NCBI GenBank assembly: GCA_020247395.1
Contig: JADCJC010000055.1
Location: 1 to 64,000, forward strand
Origin: Rhodocyclaceae bacterium
Lineage (GTDB): Bacteria; Pseudomonadota; Gammaproteobacteria; Burkholderiales; Usitatibacteraceae
Length of the DNA stretch: 64,000 nucleotides
Reading direction: 5' to 3'
The stretch's first letter is position 1, and every line of letters starts with the position of its first letter. The position numbers were made by a program, and so were the translations under genes. This document shows positions 53,489 through 63,253 of the stretch, piece after piece. The notes below the pieces were generated by a model. It saw only the letters and a list, made by a program, of their open reading frames with translations, was not told where the DNA came from and searched no databases.

Positions 53489-55012
53489 TTGGATATTTCA
53501 CATCACTCTGACCAGCCGCACGCCATCGTGATCGGCTCCGGCTTTGGCGGGCTAGCCGCCGCCATTCGGCTGGGCGCCCGCGGCCACCGCGTCACGGTGC
53601 TTGAAAAACTCGATGCGCCAGGTGGCCGGGCGTACGTCTATAAACAAGACGGATTTGTCTTCGATGGTGGGCCGACGATTGTCACCGCGCCGTTTTTGCT
53701 CGATGAACTATGGGCGCTGTGTGGCAAAAGGCTGAGTGATGATGTTGACCTGCGTGCGGTCACACCGTTCTATCAAATTCGTTTTGACGACGGAGAGATC
53801 TTTAACTACACGGGTGACGCGGAAGCGATGCGCCAAGAGATCGCGAAATTTTCGCCGGACGATGTTAAGGGCTATGAGCGCTTTGTCAAACAGGCCAAGG
53901 CGGTGTTTGACGTGGGCTTCACCGAGCTGGTCGATATCTCGTTTGCCGACTGGACAACGATGGTCAAAATTGCGCCTGATTTGCTGCGGTTAAAGAGCTA
54001 TCGCACGGTCTATGGTTTGGTCGCCAGCTATGTTAAGAACGAGCGCATCCGGACAGTGCTCAGTTTTCATCCATTGCTGATCGGTGGTAACCCGTTTACG
54101 ACAACGTCCATTTTGTGTTTGATCAATCATCTCGAACGAAAGTGGGGGGTGCATTTTGCGATGGGTGGCACCGGCAAGATCGTGGAGGGCCTGACGAAGC
54201 TCATTGAAGGGCAGGGTAATACTTTGCGCATGAATGCCGAGGTCGAGTCCATACAGGTCGCGGGTCGGCGTGCCACTGGGGTGGTGATGAAGTCAGGCGA
54301 GGTCATCAAAGCTGACTTGGTGGTATCAAACGCGGATGCCGCATGGACCTACCGCAAGATGATCGAGCCTGAACACCGGCACCGCTGGACCAATTCGCGC
54401 ATCGAAAAATCGAAATACTCAATGAGCTTATTTGTTTGGTATTTCGGCACCAAACGGCAATATCCTGATGTTGAGCACCACACTATCCTACTTGGCCCCC
54501 GCTATAAGGAGCTGCTGACCGATATTTTCAAAAACAAAGTGGTGGCAGAGGATTTCAGTCTCTATTTGCATCGTCCAACGGCGACAGATTCTTCATTGGC
54601 ACCGCCCGGATGTGATGCGTTTTATGTTTTGTCGCCCGTGCCGCATCTTGGCAGTGGCACCGACTGGCGCGAAAAGGCTGAACCGTATCGTAAGTCGATC
54701 GAGCGGTATTTGAGCAAAACGGTGTTGCCTGGGTTGGAGAATCAGATCGCGAGCTCGATGATGTTGACGCCGCAAGATTTCCAGGACCGGCTGAATTCAG
54801 TCAACGGAGCCGCTTTCAGTTTGGAACCGATTCTCACGCAGAGCGCGTGGTTTCGTCCGCATAACAAAAGCGAGGAGCTCGATAATCTGTACTTGGTTGG
54901 CGCGGGCACCCATCCCGGCGCGGGTATGCCCGGCGTCATTGCGTCGGCAAAAGTGCTCGACCGCGTGGTGCCGCACGGCTCAACGATGAAGCAGGAGACA
55001 AGGAATGGCTGA
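53489..55012 (+). CDS. crtI: Phytoene desaturase
   Basis: A 507-residue FAD-dependent desaturase. The FAD loop is AIVIGSGFGGLAAAIRLGARGHRVTVLEKLDAPGGRAYVYKQDGFVFDGGPTIVTAP; the bacterial-type desaturase signature near the C-terminus is LVGAGTHPGAGMPGVIASAKVL. It introduces conjugated double bonds in phytoene to give neurosporene or lycopene, membrane-associated. TTG start with AGGAAAG. It overlaps crtB by 8 nt. Number of desaturations cannot be read from sequence. Confidence 0.95.
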   Translation: MDISHHSDQPHAIVIGSGFGGLAAAIRLGARGHRVTVLEKLDAPGGRAYVYKQDGFVFDGGPTIVTAPFLLDELWALCGKRLSDDVDLRAVTPFYQIRFDDGEIFNYTGDAEAMRQEIAKFSPDDVKGYERFVKQAKAVFDVGFTELVDISFADWTTMVKIAPDLLRLKSYRTVYGLVASYVKNERIRTVLSFHPLLIGGNPFTTTSILCLINHLERKWGVHFAMGGTGKIVEGLTKLIEGQGNTLRMNAEVESIQVAGRRATGVVMKSGEVIKADLVVSNADAAWTYRKMIEPEHRHRWTNSRIEKSKYSMSLFVWYFGTKRQYPDVEHHTILLGPRYKELLTDIFKNKVVAEDFSLYLHRPTATDSSLAPPGCDAFYVLSPVPHLGSGTDWREKAEPYRKSIERYLSKTVLPGLENQIASSMMLTPQDFQDRLNSVNGAAFSLEPILTQSAWFRPHNKSEELDNLYLVGAGTHPGAGMPGVIASAKVLDRVVPHGSTMKQETRNG

Positions 55013-56117
55013 TCTCGGTCTCGGCGCGGCGTTTGCCGACCTAGTGTGGCGGGAGCGGGTCGCTGCCGACGTCGCAGAATGCCGAGCAATGCTGAAAGAA
55101 AACTCAAAAACGTTTTTTGCCGCCTCGTTAATGTTGCCCAAGACTGTCCGCGAGCCGGCCTCGGCGCTCTATGCGTTTTGTCGTATGGCGGACGACGCGG
55201 TTGACCTCGATACCGGCGCGACCAAGGCCGGTAAGTCAGCCGCAGTCGACCAGTTGCGCGAACGCTTGGAATTGGTCTATGCCGGACGACCGGTTGACCA
55301 AGCACCGGATCGCGCTTTTTCGGAGGTGGTGTCTTATTTCAACATCCCGCGCGCGCTGCCAGAGGCATTGTTGGAAGGCTTTCAATGGGACGCAGAAGAG
55401 CGTCGCTACCAAGCATTTAGTGATGTCACCGCTTATGCGGCACGCGTCGCGGCATCGGTTGGTGCGATGATGTCGATACTCATGGAAACGCGCGGAGCCA
55501 ACGCACTGGCGCGTGCATGTGATCTGGGTGTGGCGATGCAGTTTTCCAATATTGCCCGCGACATCGGTGAAGACGCACGGGCCGGGCGCGTCTATTTGCC
55601 GCTCGATTGGTTGGCGGAGGAAGGTATTGATGTAGATGTGTGGCTTGCCGATCCCAAGTTCAATGGTGCGATCGGTCGCGTGGTCGCAAGGCTATTGGCG
55701 GAGGCAGACAAACTCTACTCACGCGTGGCAGCAGGTGTGGCAGTGCTACCGAAAGGCTGCCAGCCGGGAATTAATGCGGCACGCTACCTGTATTCGGAAA
55801 TTGGTCGCGAGGTCGAACGAGCGGGAATGGATTCGGTGAGCCGTCGAGCGATTGTGCCATCGAAGGTGAAAGCGAAGCTATTAGCAAAAGCGCTCATCGG
55901 ACCCCCACCATCGGCAAGCCTCAACCTGCCGGTATTGGAAGAGTGCCGGTTTTTGGTCGATGCTGGGGCAATAGTTGCTGAGGAAATTCCTGCTACACAA
56001 AGCGCCTACGTTGAGCCTGAATGGTGGAATTTAGAGGCGAGGGTGGTTTGGTTGATAGAGTTTCTCAAGCGCATGGAGCAACTCGACCGTAAGCAGACGG
56101 GAAAGACGCTGGCCTGA
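55005..56117 (+). CDS. crtB: Phytoene synthase
   Basis: A 370-residue squalene/phytoene synthase-fold enzyme condensing two geranylgeranyl diphosphates. The first Asp-rich motif is YAFCRMADDAVD, the second QFSNIARDIGEDARAGRVYLP. The last gene of the bchI-bchD-bchO-crtI-crtB run. No geranylgeranyl diphosphate synthase (crtE) or later crt genes are in the window. Confidence 0.95.
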   Translation: MADLGLGAAFADLVWRERVAADVAECRAMLKENSKTFFAASLMLPKTVREPASALYAFCRMADDAVDLDTGATKAGKSAAVDQLRERLELVYAGRPVDQAPDRAFSEVVSYFNIPRALPEALLEGFQWDAEERRYQAFSDVTAYAARVAASVGAMMSILMETRGANALARACDLGVAMQFSNIARDIGEDARAGRVYLPLDWLAEEGIDVDVWLADPKFNGAIGRVVARLLAEADKLYSRVAAGVAVLPKGCQPGINAARYLYSEIGREVERAGMDSVSRRAIVPSKVKAKLLAKALIGPPPSASLNLPVLEECRFLVDAGAIVAEEIPATQSAYVEPEWWNLEARVVWLIEFLKRMEQLDRKQTGKTLA

Positions 56118-56553
56118 ATTAACATCGCCGCCCAAGCGAAACCCTCGCAGAGATGCGGTGAATCAGCCGCACAGGCGTCACGGGTCTCTTTTGCGCTCGC
56201 GTTTCTTGTCGTGAGTTTCTAGACCGTGCGCGGCTTGCAACCTGCACAGCAGTTAGCGAACATCACAGTTGCGGATTGAAATCAATTCAAGGGCAATGTC
56301 CAAATACGGCCTTTCTCTACGCCGGAAGCATAGCAAGCCAAAGACAACCCTAATTGCTGAAGTAGATGGATTCTTCGTCTCTTTTCATTCGATTGGACTG
56401 TACGTGCGTGTGTAGGATGTGTGCACCGCAGTGAATCAGCCAGAACCCGGCGAACCAAACTTACGCTGCGTTGGTTCTATCTTGATGACATCGGAGCGAT
56501 CCGAACGAACCGCAAACGATTGATTTTGTTATGGATATTCTAAGGAGCTTCAC
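56118..56553. other. Intergenic region between crtB and the chemoreceptor gene
   Basis: This 436-nt gap contains no frame I would accept as a gene. A good AAGGAG Shine-Dalgarno lies just before the chemoreceptor start. I see neither a clear terminator for the pigment operon nor a flagellar sigma-28 promoter. Confidence 0.5.
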
Positions 56554-58200
56554 ATGCTAAACATCAACAACATGAAGGTGGGATCGCGCTTGGGGTTAGG
56601 CTTCGGCATACTCATCGTATTTACTATCGTCATCGCTGCGACGAGTTGGAAGCAGCTAGTCGAGGCCGACGGCGAGATTGACCTCTTGGTCAACGACCGC
56701 GTTGAGAAGACGATTAAGGTCACTGAAATCAAGGCGGCGGTCTTCGCGCAAGCGGAGGCAATTCGCACGATTGCCCTCATCAAGGGTGACGCCGTAGTCG
56801 AACGCGAGAGCAAACGGATTCGTGATTCCGCCGCCCAGAATGCCGAACGATTTGATCGCCTTGTCAAAACCATCACATCCGACAAGGGAAAGTCGTTTTT
56901 GCAAGCGACTGTCACGAAGCGCAGCCAGTTTCTCAGTGTGCGTGATCGGGCGATGGCCGCGGCGGTCGCGAAAGACTATGAAGGGATGGGCGCATTGATC
57001 GAGCAGGAACTGGTGCCAGCACAAGCAGGCTATCTCGCAGCACTTGGCGATCTGATCGGGTATCAGTCCGAACTCATGAATGCAGCCTACAATCAAACGC
57101 GTGCCGATGTTCGCAGGACATTGTGGTTGTTATCCATCATGACGCTTACGTGCGCTGTCGTCGGTATCGTGATTGCTTGGCGCTTGGCACGCAGCGTGAC
57201 AGCCCCCTTAGACACCGCTGTCACGGTAGCGGATCGCATCGCAGACGGAGATTTGGACGTCGACATCACCGATGACCGCCGCGACGAACTTGGGCAATTG
57301 CTCCGGAGCATGAAAAGAATGCGGACGAGCCTGGCGAGAGTCGTCGGTACGGTACGTGAGAATGCTGAGAACGTGACGACCGCGAGTGCACAAATTGCCG
57401 CCGGCAATCAAGACCTTTCCAGCCGTACTGAACAGCAGGCGGCAAGCTTGCAGGAGACCGCCGCATCAATGGAACAGCTTACGAGCACGGTGAAGCAGAA
57501 TGCGGAAAACGCGCGCACGGCAAATCAATTGGCGCAGTCCGCTTCGACGGCGGCCGCGGCGGGTGGCCAGACCGTCGGCGAGGTCGTCACAACGATGGAA
57601 AACATCTCGGCCAATAGCAGGAAAATGGCCGACATTATTGGGGTGATTGATGGCATCGCGTTTCAGACAAACATTTTGGCGCTGAACGCCGCTGTCGAAG
57701 CCGCTCGTGCGGGAGAGCAAGGGCGCGGCTTTGCGGTGGTGGCGACGGAAGTACGCACACTAGCACAGCGAAGCGCGGACGCGGCAAAAGAAATTCGTAC
57801 GCTCATCAGCCAATCGGTTGAGCGCGTTGCGGCCGGCAGCAATCTTGTTCAGGCGGCGGGCACGGCGATGGAGGATATTGTGAGCCGCGTAACGCGGGTG
57901 ACCGATTTGATCGGTGAAATTACGCATTCGGCGGCTGAACAGAGCAACGGCATAGAGCAAGTTAACTTGGCAGTCTCGCAAATGGATCAGGTAACACAGC
58001 AGAATGCGGCTCTGGTTGAGGAAGCCGCCGCCGCCGCAAGCAGCCTCAAAACGCAAGCTGGTGAGCTTGTCCAAGCGGTCGCTGTCTTCCGCCTAGCGCA
58101 AGAGCAAGGCATTGGCGGCGCAGAGCATCGAGGTGCCGCGCGGGTTGAGGCTGACGCCGCACTGTCTGGGGTACGTCCACTCGCATGGAGCGCGAACTGA
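56554..58200 (+). CDS. Methyl-accepting chemotaxis protein (four-helix-bundle sensor type)
   Basis: A 548-residue chemoreceptor: N-terminal membrane helix ([17 protein letters not shown]), a helical periplasmic sensor of about 160 residues, second helix ([21 protein letters not shown]), a HAMP domain ([25 protein letters not shown]) and the signalling domain with the hairpin tip [31 protein letters not shown]. It relays ligand signals to CheA/CheW. The ending lacks a CheR-tethering NWETF pentapeptide. Ligand is unknown; its position right after pigment genes could hint at light- or redox-related taxis but that is speculation. Confidence 0.94.
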   Translation: MLNINNMKVGSRLGLGFGILIVFTIVIAATSWKQLVEADGEIDLLVNDRVEKTIKVTEIKAAVFAQAEAIRTIALIKGDAVVERESKRIRDSAAQNAERFDRLVKTITSDKGKSFLQATVTKRSQFLSVRDRAMAAAVAKDYEGMGALIEQELVPAQAGYLAALGDLIGYQSELMNAAYNQTRADVRRTLWLLSIMTLTCAVVGIVIAWRLARSVTAPLDTAVTVADRIADGDLDVDITDDRRDELGQLLRSMKRMRTSLARVVGTVRENAENVTTASAQIAAGNQDLSSRTEQQAASLQETAASMEQLTSTVKQNAENARTANQLAQSASTAAAAGGQTVGEVVTTMENISANSRKMADIIGVIDGIAFQTNILALNAAVEAARAGEQGRGFAVVATEVRTLAQRSADAAKEIRTLISQSVERVAAGSNLVQAAGTAMEDIVSRVTRVTDLIGEITHSAAEQSNGIEQVNLAVSQMDQVTQQNAALVEEAAAAASSLKTQAGELVQAVAVFRLAQEQGIGGAEHRGAARVEADAALSGVRPLAWSAN

Positions 58201-58252
58201 TTAGATCTGTCCCTAATTCGCCTCGCTACAGTCTGTGCCGAGTTCAGCACGC

Positions 58253-60604
58253 CTATGGGAACAACCGGGAAAAGGCGTCGAACGCAAACGACGCCTTGAC
58301 GAACAGTTCATCGTTGCGCGTATTGACGTTGGCACCGGGCACATGCGCTCTCGTCGTGCTGAGCCCAATATAGAGGCTCGTGCCGAGGCTGCGCCGATGG
58401 CCGTAGACAAAGGACAGGGTCTCCGTTTTTTCGAACGGTGAAACGGAAGACTGAAACAACGAGGGCGCGCGGCGAACACCGCTGTATTGGTAGACGGTAC
58501 GCAGGTCATCCGTAGCGCTGATATTGTAAACAGTGGTGAGCTGTAACGCGCGTTCCTTGAGGATTGTTTTCGAGCCCACCACTTCACTCTTGCTATTCAC
58601 GACGCTCTCTTCCAGTTGCGGCGAGAACGCCAGTTTCTCGGCAAGGCGAAATTTTGCGGATGCAGTAAGCAAGTAACCACGCCCCATACGATTGTTTGCG
58701 ACATCACCACGATCACCTGCGACGAGTTGTACAGAGTAATTTGTCAGCCACGTCCCCGGCGCACCGTCGGCACCCAAGCGAATTTGCGTGCGATCCCACG
58801 TTGGTCCTTGTGGGAGATAGCGCACCTTTTGCTCAGGCCGTAGCTCAACGTTGAAGTTGTGTTTGTTTACCGACATCGATACGCCGAACTGATTGAAGTT
58901 TAAGACGCCATTGCCCGACACATCATGCTTTCGAAGCAGGTTGAAGTATGGCGATATTGACGTAAATCCACCGACTTCACGAAACGTGCGTTTGATTTCG
59001 TGGTAGTTCTCCTCTACTCCAACCTGAGTGGTAAAGCCGTTATCAGTGCGAAAGTCTCTGCCGCTGCGGCTCAGCCATCCATAATAGTACCAATCGGGCC
59101 CGCTCCACTCGGCGTTCACGTAACCGCTGTAGCCGTCGCGCTGCGTGGTTCCCGGCGCATAGTTGCGTTCATCAAGGGTTCGTGAAAACAAGCCGCTTCC
59201 TGCAATGCGGAGTTCGCTTCGGGGTCGCCAAACAAAGTCCGCACCACCGACCTGATTAGTCATTTCCTTTCCGGCTGCATTCTTCTCATAGCGGCGATCT
59301 GTCAGCGTCACCCCTAGCGTCGTCGTATCGGAGTGGATACGCCCGCGTGCAATCGTTGCTTGTGAGGCTGAATCCTGAACCGCAAAGCGTGTGCGGTAGG
59401 CACCGGGAATCAGAATGAAGCCGCCGCCTTCATCGTGCACCGTGAGCACCGAAACATCACTTGATCCATCGCGCTTGGTCAGGCGCGCGCCCCATCGCGG
59501 ATCCGTGATCGAACGTGTGTAGATTTCGCTTTGCGGTGCGTTCAAGATGTCGGTGCCTTCCAGAAAAAAAGGACGTTTTTCCTGCAGAAACAACGCGAAC
59601 TGGGCATTCGCGGCCAGTTGCGGGGTATCGAGTTCAACTTGGGAGAAGTCCGGATTGATGGTGGCATCAAATATGAGGTCTGCTGTGGGACGAAACTTAA
59701 CGTCGAGGCTGGCGATAAATTTATCCTTGCGCGGGGATGTGGTGGCACCAGAGTTGTTTTCCACCTCGCGTGTTTTGCGATAGGTCACATTGGGCGTCAA
59801 TGTGAGCTCCCGGCCGGCCTCGATCCCCCCCATACCATCCAAGCTTTGCGCATAGCAGAGCCAGCAGCTGCGTCCTAGCGGGATTTGGGCATTTGCCAGA
59901 CGATAGGTCTCATCGCGGCTAAGCCCACGCACAACGAGGAGAGACCATGTTTGGGGCGTCGGTGTTGTGTGCCGCAATGATATATAGGGGATGCGCAATA
60001 CCGCCATCCATCCGGTGTTTGTACGCTGCGAACGCGCAGTCCACTGAAAGTCGGGAGAATAATCCTCGGTCTGCGACGCTTCATTGAATATGCCGTCACC
60101 TATCGCGCCCGCCGCGTTCACTTGAAAAAACTGTGCGAACTTGCGATTGCCAATGGGATCAAGATAGACCGTGAAGAAGTCTTGTCCATCCATCGCTTTG
60201 TCGCGTTGTGCTGGGGCGGCATTGATCCGCGCCGAGTCACTATCCGTGGCGACCAGTCGAATGTAGAACGCTTTGTCAGACAGCAACACGCTCGCCGTGG
60301 TGGGGTAGACACTCTCGCGTTCACGAGGTTGTGTTTCAAAAAACCGGCTAATTACGGGCGCTCGGTCCCAAACACTGGGGTCGAAGATGTTGTCGCCACT
60401 AAATGCGCTGTCGAGCCTGATTTGTAATGCGCTGACTGGGGGGATGCGCCGATCTTCCTGCGCAAACGATGAAACCCCGAAACACATCATTGTTGCCGAT
60501 AGGAACGTTGCGCTGAGCTGCGTTATCAGTCGGAGAAGCATTCGAGGTGGCCACGGATAAGTGTTTCTCTGGACGCGTCCTCTATCGGAGTCGGTGTTTC
60601 GCAT
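58253..60604 (-). CDS. DUF5916 outer-membrane protein with carbohydrate-binding-module-9-like domain
   Basis: A 783-residue exported protein. A signal peptide (MLLRLITQLSATFLSATMMCFGVSSFAQ) begins at residue 22 of the longest frame; the 60604 ATG has AAAGG upstream, while 60541 would give a standard signal peptide, and either may be used. Residues about 60-240 form a CBM9-like sandwich (FDPSVWDRAPVISRFFETQPRE, AFYIRLVATDSD, QDFFTVYLDPIGNRKFAQFFQVNAAGA). The rest is the DUF5916 beta-barrel (FIASLDVKFRPTADLIFDATINPDFSQVELD, LFLQEKRPFFLEGTDIL), ending in a terminal aromatic-rich FDAFSRLFP. Role is unknown; barrel transport or surface binding is likely. Confidence 0.85.
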   Translation of the reverse strand: MRNTDSDRGRVQRNTYPWPPRMLLRLITQLSATFLSATMMCFGVSSFAQEDRRIPPVSALQIRLDSAFSGDNIFDPSVWDRAPVISRFFETQPRERESVYPTTASVLLSDKAFYIRLVATDSDSARINAAPAQRDKAMDGQDFFTVYLDPIGNRKFAQFFQVNAAGAIGDGIFNEASQTEDYSPDFQWTARSQRTNTGWMAVLRIPYISLRHTTPTPQTWSLLVVRGLSRDETYRLANAQIPLGRSCWLCYAQSLDGMGGIEAGRELTLTPNVTYRKTREVENNSGATTSPRKDKFIASLDVKFRPTADLIFDATINPDFSQVELDTPQLAANAQFALFLQEKRPFFLEGTDILNAPQSEIYTRSITDPRWGARLTKRDGSSDVSVLTVHDEGGGFILIPGAYRTRFAVQDSASQATIARGRIHSDTTTLGVTLTDRRYEKNAAGKEMTNQVGGADFVWRPRSELRIAGSGLFSRTLDERNYAPGTTQRDGYSGYVNAEWSGPDWYYYGWLSRSGRDFRTDNGFTTQVGVEENYHEIKRTFREVGGFTSISPYFNLLRKHDVSGNGVLNFNQFGVSMSVNKHNFNVELRPEQKVRYLPQGPTWDRTQIRLGADGAPGTWLTNYSVQLVAGDRGDVANNRMGRGYLLTASAKFRLAEKLAFSPQLEESVVNSKSEVVGSKTILKERALQLTTVYNISATDDLRTVYQYSGVRRAPSLFQSSVSPFEKTETLSFVYGHRRSLGTSLYIGLSTTRAHVPGANVNTRNDELFVKASFAFDAFSRLFP

Positions 60605-61224
60605 ATTGGCCTTTGGTCTTGTAAATCCGGTAGCGGATTAGCCCGTTAAACCTGACTGCCCGCTATTTCGATTGATCTACACGCTAATCGGCGCAGTAGC
60701 ACACCGCCAGAGGCGTGCGGACGAATCGCGCCATACTGCATACCAGAGACCTACTTTGGGCAAATACTCCCATCCAGCTGCTGGTTTTCTCTTATCTGCC
60801 GCAGGGGTTTAGGGCGCGATTGGGAAGGTTACAGACTAGAAAAGGTTCGCTGAGGCTAACGAGAGCCCACGCGCGGGTGCATGGCGCTGCCCCCAACGCA
60901 GACGACTTTGCAGGGAAATCGCATTATTTAGATCAATAACCGCGCTTCGTCGCGTCGCCACCCGCCAGACGTCGCTTTGCCGTATGTTCTGAGAGTTGGT
61001 CATAAGGCGCGCGCTATCGCGGCGGATGGGTGATTGGATTCTTGCCTGACCGAGCCGTGGATTGCCAGAAATGCTGCGGGGGAAGGCCGGAAATTACCGC
61101 CTACTCGCCCGTTATCAAACTTACCGTTCGCCTCGCGAAACTATATTATTCAGGCTAAACGTTTGTGATCCTCAGTGCGCCTCACATTATCCAGAGCGAA
61201 GCCCGTGAAACATTCGGCGTGACC
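60605..61224. other. Long intergenic region upstream of the LytS/LytTR pair
   Basis: About 600 nt without an acceptable gene, between two divergent genes. It is GC-variable and looks like eroded sequence rather than a compact promoter. A weak ATTAT-N4-ATCAA FNR-like dyad lies at 60923-60936. A small non-coding RNA cannot be excluded. Confidence 0.45.
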
Positions 61225-62334
61225 ATGACAAACCTCTTCAACCGCATTCCGCTTCATAGGGTCGATTCCGGCTACTTGGCTGGGCTTTCGTCGCATCAGG
61301 TTGTCGTCGTGTTCGCGCTGGGAACACTCAGCGCGTTCGGCTATGTGTTCGCGAATATTTTTTGCCGAACGTCCTGGGTTGAAGTCTGGGCGTTGTGCAG
61401 CGCGGCGGCATTGGCGTTGCTGCTGGCCTTTGTGACTGCCGGAAATCTGAACCTTCGGCATCTCAATAGAAACGCCTGCCGCATCATTGCGATGCTTTTC
61501 GTCGCCCCGCTTTGCGCATTTGTACTCCTAGTTGGCACAAATGAGTGGAGCTTCGAGACATTTATGCGATCTAGGAGTGCGACTTATGGCTGGCGTATCT
61601 TGACGTTGACGGCTGTCACGGTGGGGGTGACGGCGGCATTGGTCGCGATGCTGTTGGAAAATCTGCGCGCAGCAGAACGCAAGGCGCTGCAAGTCGAGCT
61701 CGAAAAGAAAACTTTGGAGAGTGAAGCGCTGGCCGCACAGATGCGACTCATGCAAGCACAAGTGGAACCGCATTTCCTGTTCAACACGCTCGCGAACGTG
61801 CAGCAGCTGATCGAAGATAACTCGCCCACGGCATCGACGATGCTTGCAAGCCTCATCGCCTACTTGAAGGCAGCGGTACCGCAAATGCGTACTGACCTGA
61901 CTACGCTCGGGCAAGAGCTGGCAATGGTCGGCCACTATCTTTCGATCATGCAAATGCGCATGGGCAGTCGGCTTCGCTGGTCCCTCTCGCTTCCCGCTGA
62001 CTTGGCGAAGTGTAAGATACCACCGCTGATCGTCATTACGCTAGTAGAAAACGCCGTGCAACATGGTATCGACCCAATGGAACAAGGTGGCGATGTCAGC
62101 GTTGTTGCTCGCACTCAGGATGATATGATTGAGATCAGCGTGTCTGATAACGGCAAGGGTACCTTCGGCGCAGTGCGTGACGGATTTGGCCTCAGCAATG
62201 TGCGTGAACGGCTCCTGACGCTGTGGGGCGCGCGCGCCGCGTTGCGAATAACGCCCAATCCGAGCGGCGGTACCGTTGCTAGCATTTTGATTCCGCGCGC
62301 GGAGCTGTCAACCACTGCCTCCTCTGCGGCCTAA
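61225..62334 (+). CDS. Sensor histidine kinase, LytS/AlgZ type
   Basis: A protein of about 369 residues with four N-terminal membrane helices (VVVVFALGTLSAFGYVFA, ALCSAAALALLLAFVTAG, IIAMLFVAPLCAFVLLVG, LTLTAVTVGVTAALVAML), a coiled linker and the His-kinase core: QMRLMQAQVEPHFLFNTLANVQQL contains the phospho-accepting His; the ATPase part has LVENAVQHGIDP and VSDNGKGTFGAVRDGFGLSNVRERL. A GTG at 61165 would extend the N-terminus by 20 residues. The LytTR regulator follows 11 nt later. The signal is unknown; no input domain besides the membrane helices is visible. Confidence 0.9.
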   Translation: MTNLFNRIPLHRVDSGYLAGLSSHQVVVVFALGTLSAFGYVFANIFCRTSWVEVWALCSAAALALLLAFVTAGNLNLRHLNRNACRIIAMLFVAPLCAFVLLVGTNEWSFETFMRSRSATYGWRILTLTAVTVGVTAALVAMLLENLRAAERKALQVELEKKTLESEALAAQMRLMQAQVEPHFLFNTLANVQQLIEDNSPTASTMLASLIAYLKAAVPQMRTDLTTLGQELAMVGHYLSIMQMRMGSRLRWSLSLPADLAKCKIPPLIVITLVENAVQHGIDPMEQGGDVSVVARTQDDMIEISVSDNGKGTFGAVRDGFGLSNVRERLLTLWGARAALRITPNPSGGTVASILIPRAELSTTASSAA

Positions 62335-62345
62335 GCGTCAGCACT

Positions 62346-63116
62346 ATGATTCCCGCCAATCCGACCGCTATTGTTGCCGACGATGAGCCTCTACTGCGCG
62401 CACGGCTAGTCTCGCTTCTGTCGATGACGTGGCCTGAGCTCACTATCCTGCCACAGGCACAGAACGGACGCGAGGCCGTGGAATTATGTGAAACACATCG
62501 CCCAGACATTGCATTTCTCGATATTCGTATGCCACTGATCTCCGGCATCGACGTCGCGCGCATGTTGCCATCCTCCACGCGGGTTGTTTTTGTAACCGCC
62601 TACGATGAGTATGCGGTGCGTGCCTTTGAGGCGGGTGCGGCGGACTATCTGATCAAGCCAATCGAGCCCGTCCGCCTTAGCGCAACGGTTGATCGACTGA
62701 AGGCCTCACTACATCAAGCCTCGATCAAGAGCCGTGACATGGAGGTGTTTCTCGCCGAGTTATCTGCCAAGATTCGCCCAGAACAGCCAAAGTTTTTGGA
62801 ATGGATACGTGCCTCGGTTGGCCAGCGCGTGAAGCTTATTCACGTCGACGATATCCTCTACTTTCGCTCCTACGAAAAATACACCCGTGTTGTCACTTCA
62901 ACGACAGAAGTCTTGATACGGCGATCTATCTGCGACCTCCTAGGTGAGCTAGAGCCCAAGCGATTCGTACAGATCCAGCGGGGGGCGATAGTGAATCTGC
63001 ACGCGATCGATCATGTTGAGCGCACTGACGCGGACTGGTTGTTGTTGCACGTGAAGGGAGTCAATGAAGCATTGCGGGTTAGCCGGAACTTCGTGCACTT
63101 GTTCAGGCAGATGTAG
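62346..63116 (+). CDS. LytTR-family response regulator
   Basis: A 256-residue regulator: CheY-like receiver with acidic pocket ADDEP, phospho-acceptor Asp59 in AFLDIRMPL and conserved Lys in YLIKPIEPV; then a LytTR DNA-binding domain (VKLIHVDDILYFRSYEKYTRVVTSTTEVLIRRSICDLLGELEPKRFVQIQRGAIVNLHAIDHV). Cognate partner of the upstream kinase. LytTR proteins bind pairs of 9-10-bp direct repeats; I found no such pair in the adjacent intergenic regions. Confidence 0.94.
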   Translation: MIPANPTAIVADDEPLLRARLVSLLSMTWPELTILPQAQNGREAVELCETHRPDIAFLDIRMPLISGIDVARMLPSSTRVVFVTAYDEYAVRAFEAGAADYLIKPIEPVRLSATVDRLKASLHQASIKSRDMEVFLAELSAKIRPEQPKFLEWIRASVGQRVKLIHVDDILYFRSYEKYTRVVTSTTEVLIRRSICDLLGELEPKRFVQIQRGAIVNLHAIDHVERTDADWLLLHVKGVNEALRVSRNFVHLFRQM

Positions 63117-63253
63117 CGTGGGTTGCCGCTGCGGATGCTTCCGCACTTCCTACTGCCATTCAGCATGCCAAGCGCATTTGCTCATAACACCCTGCTAACG
63201 CCGACATTTCGCACTTCGGGTGCTTGCCCCTCTGGCAGCAAATTTGCCGCAGA

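Noticed and set aside
56118-56553. Further photosynthesis genes downstream of crtB
   Set aside because: No frame in this gap or beyond matches bch, puf or crt families.
60923-60936. FNR-like dyad ATTAT-N4-ATCAA
   Set aside because: Only the right half matches the consensus and no gene is well placed downstream.
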